From Hirudo medicinalis (taxonomy: Eukaryota > Annelida > Clitellata > Hirudinida > Hirudinidae): a DNA stretch of 12,352 nt. Below are positions 7,835 through 12,352 of the stretch, in pieces. The notes under the pieces are model-generated. The model was not told where the DNA came from. It ran no database searches and saw only the letters and a list, made by a program, of their open reading frames with translations. A program made the translations under genes and the position numbers. Each line of letters opens with the position of its first letter. The first letter of the stretch is position 1. The stretch spans positions 220,406-232,757 of the forward strand of contig MPNW01000008.1 in NCBI GenBank assembly GCA_011800805.1, given 5' to 3'.

Positions 7835-9534
7835 ATGTTTCAATCCAAAAGTATGTTGGTATTGGTATATTCAGTGTTTGTCTGGGCACATGGCGCATCC
7901 ATGAAAGCTGATGGAGAAGTTCAACAAGCTCCACAGACAGTGCTTCCGACCGTGGAACCCAGAGAGCCTGTTCAGAGTAAGTCAAAGTTATTGTAAGTAA
8001 GTCATTGTTATTAGATTTTATTATTTATTATTTGTTACATTTAAAAACATTATTTTACATAATGTTATCATTATATGATTTTTATTACGATTATTATTAC
8101 AATTTTTATGTTGCTGCAATTCGATAACTGCTAACTTTGCCATCGAGAATTCTTTTTTTTATAAAAATAGACCTATTTTTGAATAAATAATAATACTTAT
8201 TAATAACTAACATTTTATTTAGACATTAATATTTCTGATGTAAAATAATTTATTCACAGTCCTGCCTCTGGAAATGTGCAGCCTGGTCATCCCAGTGGAC
8301 AAGGATTCAGTGCTGATAGATCTGGTCAAGGAATCAGAAGAAGTTGAGGACAGAAGAATTGTCCTCAAAGGACAGCAGGTCACCTGTATGAGAGGAGAAG
8401 AGGAGGTTAGAAAAACTAACTTAATAATTTGATATTTGATTTTAATTTCAGTTATAATAAACTATTTTTGCAAATATAACTTAGAGTGTTATATTTGATG
8501 TGGTCGAACATAATGCCGATTATAGTTTCAAATTAGTTTTCCGAAACTTGGCTCATAACTTTTAACATTCAAATAAAATTAAACATTGTTAAATTATGCT
8601 TCATATTTTGTTTTAAGGCGGCGGAGAGATACGTGGATCATAACTCTGGGGCAGAGGCTCTGTTTGTCAGCCACATAAGCGGAGGAATGCTGACCAAGAG
8701 CCTAGTTAGTCATCACAACAAAAACAATGCTTCGATATTTTAAATCAATATTTAATCAACTTCGCACCAGGTTTTGCTGTTCACGCACAATGGCAGCGAG
8801 TACTCCGTGGAACCCCTTTGGGGGAAGTTGAGCAATTGCGTTGCCAAGGAAGGAGGGCTGCAGCCATTGGAGTCCTTTGTCATATTTGGGGGAATGCATT
8901 TCCTCTTCGTTGACATTGACCCCCGTGATGGTAAATAACTTTCCTAAAATTTATACTGTGGTCTACTTAATCACTAATTAAGTATTGATAAAAAAAAGAC
9001 ATTGTTAACGAATACTTTGCTCAGTTGATCAGAACATCGTTGTCAACGTTCATTAGTTAGCCATCATCCATTGCACTTGGACAATTCTTTGATTGTTGAA
9101 CAAATCGAAATAGAATTAATAATAATAATAATAATAATAATGTCATAATTTTAATAACATTGGAAACTTGTCTGTTTCAGGCGATGTTGATCCAGTTTCA
9201 CAGTTGTGGACTACAACGGAGGAGGGACCTGTGATCCCTGAACCTCCAAAAGTGGGGCTCGTGTTTGCCATCGTCTTCGGCATGCTGCTTTTCTTCCTTG
9301 CAGCCTTCTGCTGCTGGTGTTGTTGCTGCAAGGTGGGCACGACATTATTTTAAAAAAAGCATTATTAAAGTATTTATAAATGTATTTATAAAATTGGTAT
9401 TAAGGAATTTTTTTACATGTATTTTTAAATATGATTTTTAAATATGAAGTGAATGAGTTCTTAACAGTACGAATGTCTTATATTCTTTTATTTTTTACTT
9501 TGTATTTCAGCGATCTTCCTACAACAACTTGTGA
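7835..9534 (+). CDS. Type I membrane glycoprotein with cysteine-cluster juxtamembrane, family unknown
   Basis: Six coding exons, all GT-AG, join in frame: 7835-7976, 8260-8405, 8618-8704, 8771-8930, 9181-9332, 9511-9534. The product has 236 residues. A signal peptide (MFQSKSMLVLVYSVFVWAHG) is followed by a Pro-rich linker, then an ectodomain of about 150 residues rich in alternating hydrophobics, with three cysteines (C54, C90, C148) and an N-glycosylation sequon (N132-G-S). A membrane span covers about 203-222 (VGLVFAIVFGMLLFFLAAF), followed by CCWCCCCK and a short tail KRSSYNNL. The cysteine cluster at the cytosolic face is a likely palmitoylation site. I do not recognise the family; receptor, adhesion or accessory-subunit roles all fit the topology. 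The ATG at the first base of exon 2 is the only in-frame start giving a signal peptide. Confidence 0.87.
9118..9141. repeat. (AAT)8 microsatellite in the intron before the membrane-span exon
   Basis: Eight perfect AAT units lie about 40 bases upstream of the exon acceptor at 9180. The locus is likely length-variable between individuals. Confidence 0.9.
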
Positions 9535-9693
9535 ATCAATGAAGTTGATTTTGGAGCGTCCTTCGTGAAACTAGGTTTCATGATAACATTAGTCATTGGG
9601 CATTTATTCTGTTTTCCAAATTCATTGACGCTGTTAAAAGCGATTGATTGCTATAAGTCACCTTGATGTGATTTGTTATCTAATGTTACGAAA

Positions 9694-9699
9694 AATAAA
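9694..9699 (+). terminator. Polyadenylation signal of the membrane-protein gene, with two later alternatives
   Basis: AATAAA lies 160 bases after the TGA at 9532-9534. Further AATAAA copies occur at 9900-9905 and 9958-9963, so longer 3' ends are possible. Which is used cannot be told from sequence alone. Confidence 0.6.
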
Positions 9700-10050
9700 A
9701 CTTGAAGAACTCAATCTCACTTTTCTAGATATTCGAAAAGCAAATACTTCAAGGATTTGGGAGGAAACTTTAACTTCCAAAATAACAAATACTTTGAGCT
9801 GTCGAATTGATGTGAAACAATTGTAAAGGCTCGCCGAAACAAAGCAAACCAACTTTAGATTTAAAAAATATTATTAATTAATTAACTAATAGCCCAAGAA
9901 ATAAAAACAATTCAATGAGCTAACATAAATTAAGAAAAAAGGCACAAATATACATTTAATAAAGTAAAGTATTCATATTCAAATCAGATTCAAATTCAAT
10001 TGCCGGGCCCTTGTGCATTTTCTTCTCCTGCATGTTTATTCGTCCACCAT

Positions 10051-10248
10051 GTAAATGTAAAATGTAAATGTACTTCATTTATATAGCGCCATATGCATAG
10101 CGTCAGAGGCGCTTCTTGTCAACCATTTATATAGCGCTCCTTCCCAAGGACGCTTGCGGCAGTGCAGGCTGAGTTTCGAACACGACACATTACGACTGTT
10201 GCCATTACCGTCGCATGCAAGAACGTAACCCATTCGGCCAACCTGCAC
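10051..10248 (-). mobile_element. tRNA-derived SINE with L2-type 3' tail
   Basis: Read on the minus strand from 10248, the element opens with a tRNA-like head of 87 nt. Its 7-bp acceptor stem GTGCAGG/CCTGCAC (10242-10248 with 10162-10168) still pairs perfectly. The A box TGGCCGAATGGG (10229-10240) and B box TGTTCGAAACT (10172-10182) are close to consensus. The D-arm resembles tRNA-Ser/Leu, and the length suits a type II tRNA. The head is followed by two related units, each ending GCGCTATATAAATG, and a simple tail of ATTTACAT repeats. L2-clade LINEs and SINEs they mobilise commonly end this way, so an L2-like partner is inferred. No clear target-site duplication was found. Confidence 0.72.
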
Positions 10249-10369
10249 ATAGTAGTGTAATCATTTTTCTCGAAATTATTATAATCATGAATTAATTATA
10301 CAATTATGTTCAGTATAATTAAAGTACTGTACGAATTACTGTACTGTAAATGTACTGATTTTTGCGATG

Positions 10370-10760
10370 GCCCATCAACGTGGTCCTGTCGTGTTGTATC
10401 GCATACAAATCTTTATTAAGTAACAAAAATCACACAAAGGAACCATGACCGGAATCCAGAGCCAGAAAATCAGAATCCCACGGAGCCAAAAAACTTGTAG
10501 GTAAGAATAAATAAACTAGTTAGTACTAGCGGTTTAGTGGCTTTTAGACTTGACTTGAGTCAGTACACAAAGATGATTCCATACCAAATGTTATTTTCAA
10601 TTTTTGTTTGCAAGCTTTATTCCTCACAAATATATTACTTTATTATATATAATAATATAGCAATAATATGCAATATTATATTTTCCGTGCACAGAGGCGA
10701 TAAGAAGTTTATGCAAGAATATGAATGGAAATTAGCAAACTTAAACAAGTAAATAATATG
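10370..10760 (+). other. Downstream spacer with a possible two-exon mini-gene
   Basis: An ATG at 10445 opens a frame that meets a donor AG|GTAAGA after 10500. An acceptor TGCACAG ends at 10694, and the following frame runs to TAA at 10750-10752. Joined, the two parts keep frame and give a basic peptide of about 37 residues (ending KFMQEYEWKLANLNK). Frame agreement has a one-in-three chance of being accidental, and the peptide is not recognisable. This is a weak candidate only. Confidence 0.15.
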
Positions 10761-10769
10761 AAAGTATTT

Positions 10770-11300
10770 ATAAATTTAAAAAATATTTAAAAATATATGA
10801 AAGTCGTTTTGTCGGTTAAGATGTAAAGTGATGTAAGGCGACGAATTCGGGTTGTTTTCGGAATGTTTAAGAAAGTTTGCAATTTATTTTAAATAATTTT
10901 GTTAAGTTAATAATCTTCTTGATTTGTGCACAGTTAGACGCACAATTAATGCATAATTTTTATTTTTTGAATGTAATAATAATGATAATAGTTAATTTAT
11001 AATGCGCCATTTGCATAGCGTCAGAGGCGCTTTGTCTCATCGTTAGCTTCGTGTTGGTGTCCTGAACTGTAAATCAATCAGAAATTCACACACCAAACAC
11101 GCTAAGAGGAGTCACTTTTCGCCTTCATAACCAACTTCCACAATTTTCCAAAAATTCCACTCATGTCGCGATGTGGATACTTGCGGTAATGTCAGGCAGA
11201 ATGTCAGTTTTCTTTGCACTCTCCACGAATTTCGGTAGTTGAGGTCAAAAAGACTTAAGCAAATGTCATGAGTAATAATCTGGTCATCTGATAACAATCA
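10770..11300. other. Non-coding spacer with repeat remnant
   Basis: This stretch is AT-rich at both ends with a moderately GC-richer middle (about 11095-11290). A 61-codon minus-strand frame at 11112-11297 has no clear splice context or recognisable motif. The only firm item is the SINE-tail copy at 11004-11032. From 11300 to 11528 I see nothing beyond AT-rich DNA. Confidence 0.4.
11004..11032 (-). mobile_element. Second copy of the SINE/LINE tail unit (truncated)
   Basis: This 29-bp block matches 10086-10114 at 28 of 29 positions. It can form a hairpin from GCGCC and GGCGC arms. It is followed on the minus strand by ATTATAAATTAA and an AT-rich simple repeat, like the tail of the full element. 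No tRNA head follows upstream, so it is either a 5'-truncated SINE or the 3' end of its partner LINE. Confidence 0.6.
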
Positions 11301-11528
11301 CACTGCTAATTAATTAAATGATAAAAGTCAACTGACAATATCATTTGGGGGCTTGATGCCACCTGGTGACAAATCGTGAATATATTGAAATTACACTTAG
11401 AAATTTATTTTGACTTAATTCAATGACACTGATTGGTCGGAGGTTAAAATCGTTAATTCGCAAAAATATTATCAAATTAGTAATTATTAATGAGCGAAAT
11501 TATTAAATAAAACTGTAAATTATGTATT

Positions 11529-11593
11529 TTTATTAAAATACAAATTATTTCTAGGCACGCTGACAACATTGAATAAATTCTCTTCAATTTATT
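11529..11593 (-). terminator. Polyadenylation signals of the minus-strand gene
   Basis: On the minus strand AATAAA occurs at 11593-11588 and again at 11534-11529. The first contains the stop codon itself (GAA TAA A), so its use would leave a 3' untranslated region of only some 10-30 bases. The second would give about 80 bases. Confidence 0.6.
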
Positions 11594-11996
11594 CACACGC
11601 AAAAGCGTATTCGTTAGGCGTAGATGAGTACCAGGTACCCATGTGAAAGAGTTTTGTAACTGTCACTGCAATCAGACCAACCACTAAGAGGATGATCTTC
11701 GTAATAAACCAATCAATCAAGAAATCTTGAACTGTCTCCTTGTTGTTGCAAATTATATCGCAGTTTTCAAGGGGCTTAATTCCAAAACCCCAGTCGAAGA
11801 GTCCCCTTTTGACGGCACTTGTTTCAATGCTGCCTCCTGATGAGTCTAGCCTCGAGGCACTCGGACAATTGGTCACTGCCACCTTCTCGGTGACCTCGAT
11901 CTTGTCTTGTCCAGTTGGAGGATGGATCTCGAATTCGTGCACGAGAGCGAAGCAAACAAGAAGAGTTCCTGACGCGCCAGTATTTCCCCGAGGCAT
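11589..11996 (-). CDS. Small single-pass membrane protein, family unknown (last exon)
   Basis: A 135-codon frame, clearly richer in G+C than its flanks, runs from an ATG ending at 11996 to TAA at 11591-11589. The N-terminus has a short hydrophobic core (TLLVCFALV) fitting a signal peptide. An ectodomain of about 75 residues follows with cysteines at C44, C79 and C83, then a membrane span at about 101-117 (IILLVVGLIAVTVTKLF) and an 18-residue tail ending in ACE. The start context has a purine at -3. The same frame stays open upstream to an acceptor-like TTTGTTTCCAG before 12050, so this may be the 3' exon of a longer gene. Alternatively, an AATAAATT near 12062-12070 could be a TATA-like box for a single-exon gene. 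No family is recognised. Confidence 0.55.
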   Translation of the reverse strand: MPRGNTGASGTLLVCFALVHEFEIHPPTGQDKIEVTEKVAVTNCPSASRLDSSGGSIETSAVKRGLFDWGFGIKPLENCDIICNNKETVQDFLIDWFITKIILLVVGLIAVTVTKLFHMGTWYSSTPNEYAFACE

Positions 11997-12050
11997 GACC
12001 TTTTGCCTGTGTATGGGTGCAATTTTGATCTTGAAATTTCGTTCAAAACT

Positions 12051-12352
12051 CTGGAAACAAATTTATTGAGCTGGTTTTGCAAATTCTCATCAAGGAGAGC
12101 GTGGATGATGGTGATGGAGTTGATGCGGCTGAGATATTTTCAATTGTTGTGCATAAATTATGCATTTACAAATAATAAATAAAACATTTTCATTTCATTT
12201 TTATTTCAATTTTATTTCATTTTTGTTCAAATTCTCCGCAATTTTTCAAGAAAATTAATAATTAATTTAAAAGCATTTAAACAATTTTGTCCCGAATAAC
12301 GAAAATATGATTTTAACGCGAATGTAGCAAATTGTCAACATGGAGTCAAGGT
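12051..12352. other. Right flank, AT-rich, with TTTCAT simple repeat
   Basis: Bases 12188-12232 are an imperfect TTTCAT/TTTTATT repeat. A short GATGGTGATGGA motif near 12103-12119 recalls the microsatellite at the left edge. No exon could be assigned; upstream exons of the minus-strand gene may lie here or beyond the edge. Confidence 0.5.

Noticed and set aside
10162..10248. Functional tRNA-Ser/Leu gene
   Set aside because: T-stem mismatches, no clear anticodon stem-loop, and the attached LINE-like tail show it is a SINE head.
11112..11297. 61-codon minus-strand frame downstream of the small membrane-protein gene
   Set aside because: No start-region, splice-site or motif support; listed only as part of the spacer.
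11740..12069. 109-codon plus-strand frame
   Set aside because: It lies opposite the minus-strand coding exon and lacks signal-peptide or domain features; the minus strand has the better gene signals.

Overview
This window is AT-rich animal (metazoan) nuclear DNA. Genes are split by compact GT-AG introns (about 80-360 bp), with TATA-like boxes upstream, AATAAA signals downstream, microsatellites, and a tRNA-derived SINE ending in a tail like those of L2-clade LINEs. A marine invertebrate such as a lophotrochozoan or tunicate would fit, but the sequence does not fix the phylum. Nothing bacterial or viral was seen.

Layout: 1-1200 is mostly non-coding, with simple repeats and one GC-rich, exon-like island on the minus strand (994-1115) of unknown ownership. 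1204-6699 is a plus-strand gene of 17 exons that join without a frame break into a 779-residue secreted zinc metalloprotease. Its order is signal peptide, prodomain, reprolysin-type catalytic domain with an intact HExxHxxGxxH and Met-turn, ADAMTS-type cysteine-rich domain, then five tandem PLAC-like modules ending in CCxxC. It has no thrombospondin type-1 repeat, so it looks like a MIG-17-type ADAMTS relative. Part of exon 4 lies in a perfect 120-bp tandem duplication around a single N, almost certainly an assembly join. 6700-7640 is AT-rich spacer.

7657-9963 holds a second plus-strand gene. One non-coding and six coding exons give a 236-residue type I membrane glycoprotein of unrecognised family, with a cysteine cluster (CCWCCCC) at the cytosolic face and an eight-residue tail. 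10051-10248 is a minus-strand tRNA-derived SINE with a Ser/Leu-like head, and 11004-11032 is a second copy of part of its tail. 11589-11996 on the minus strand is the last (perhaps only) coding exon of a third gene, a small protein with a likely signal peptide and one membrane span; its stop codon lies inside AATAAA.

The three genes share entry into the secretory pathway (one secreted enzyme, two predicted single-pass membrane proteins). Nothing in the sequence shows that they act together. The most useful results are the reconstructed exon models, the TSP1-less protease with its PLAC array, the assembly duplication, and the well-preserved SINE.
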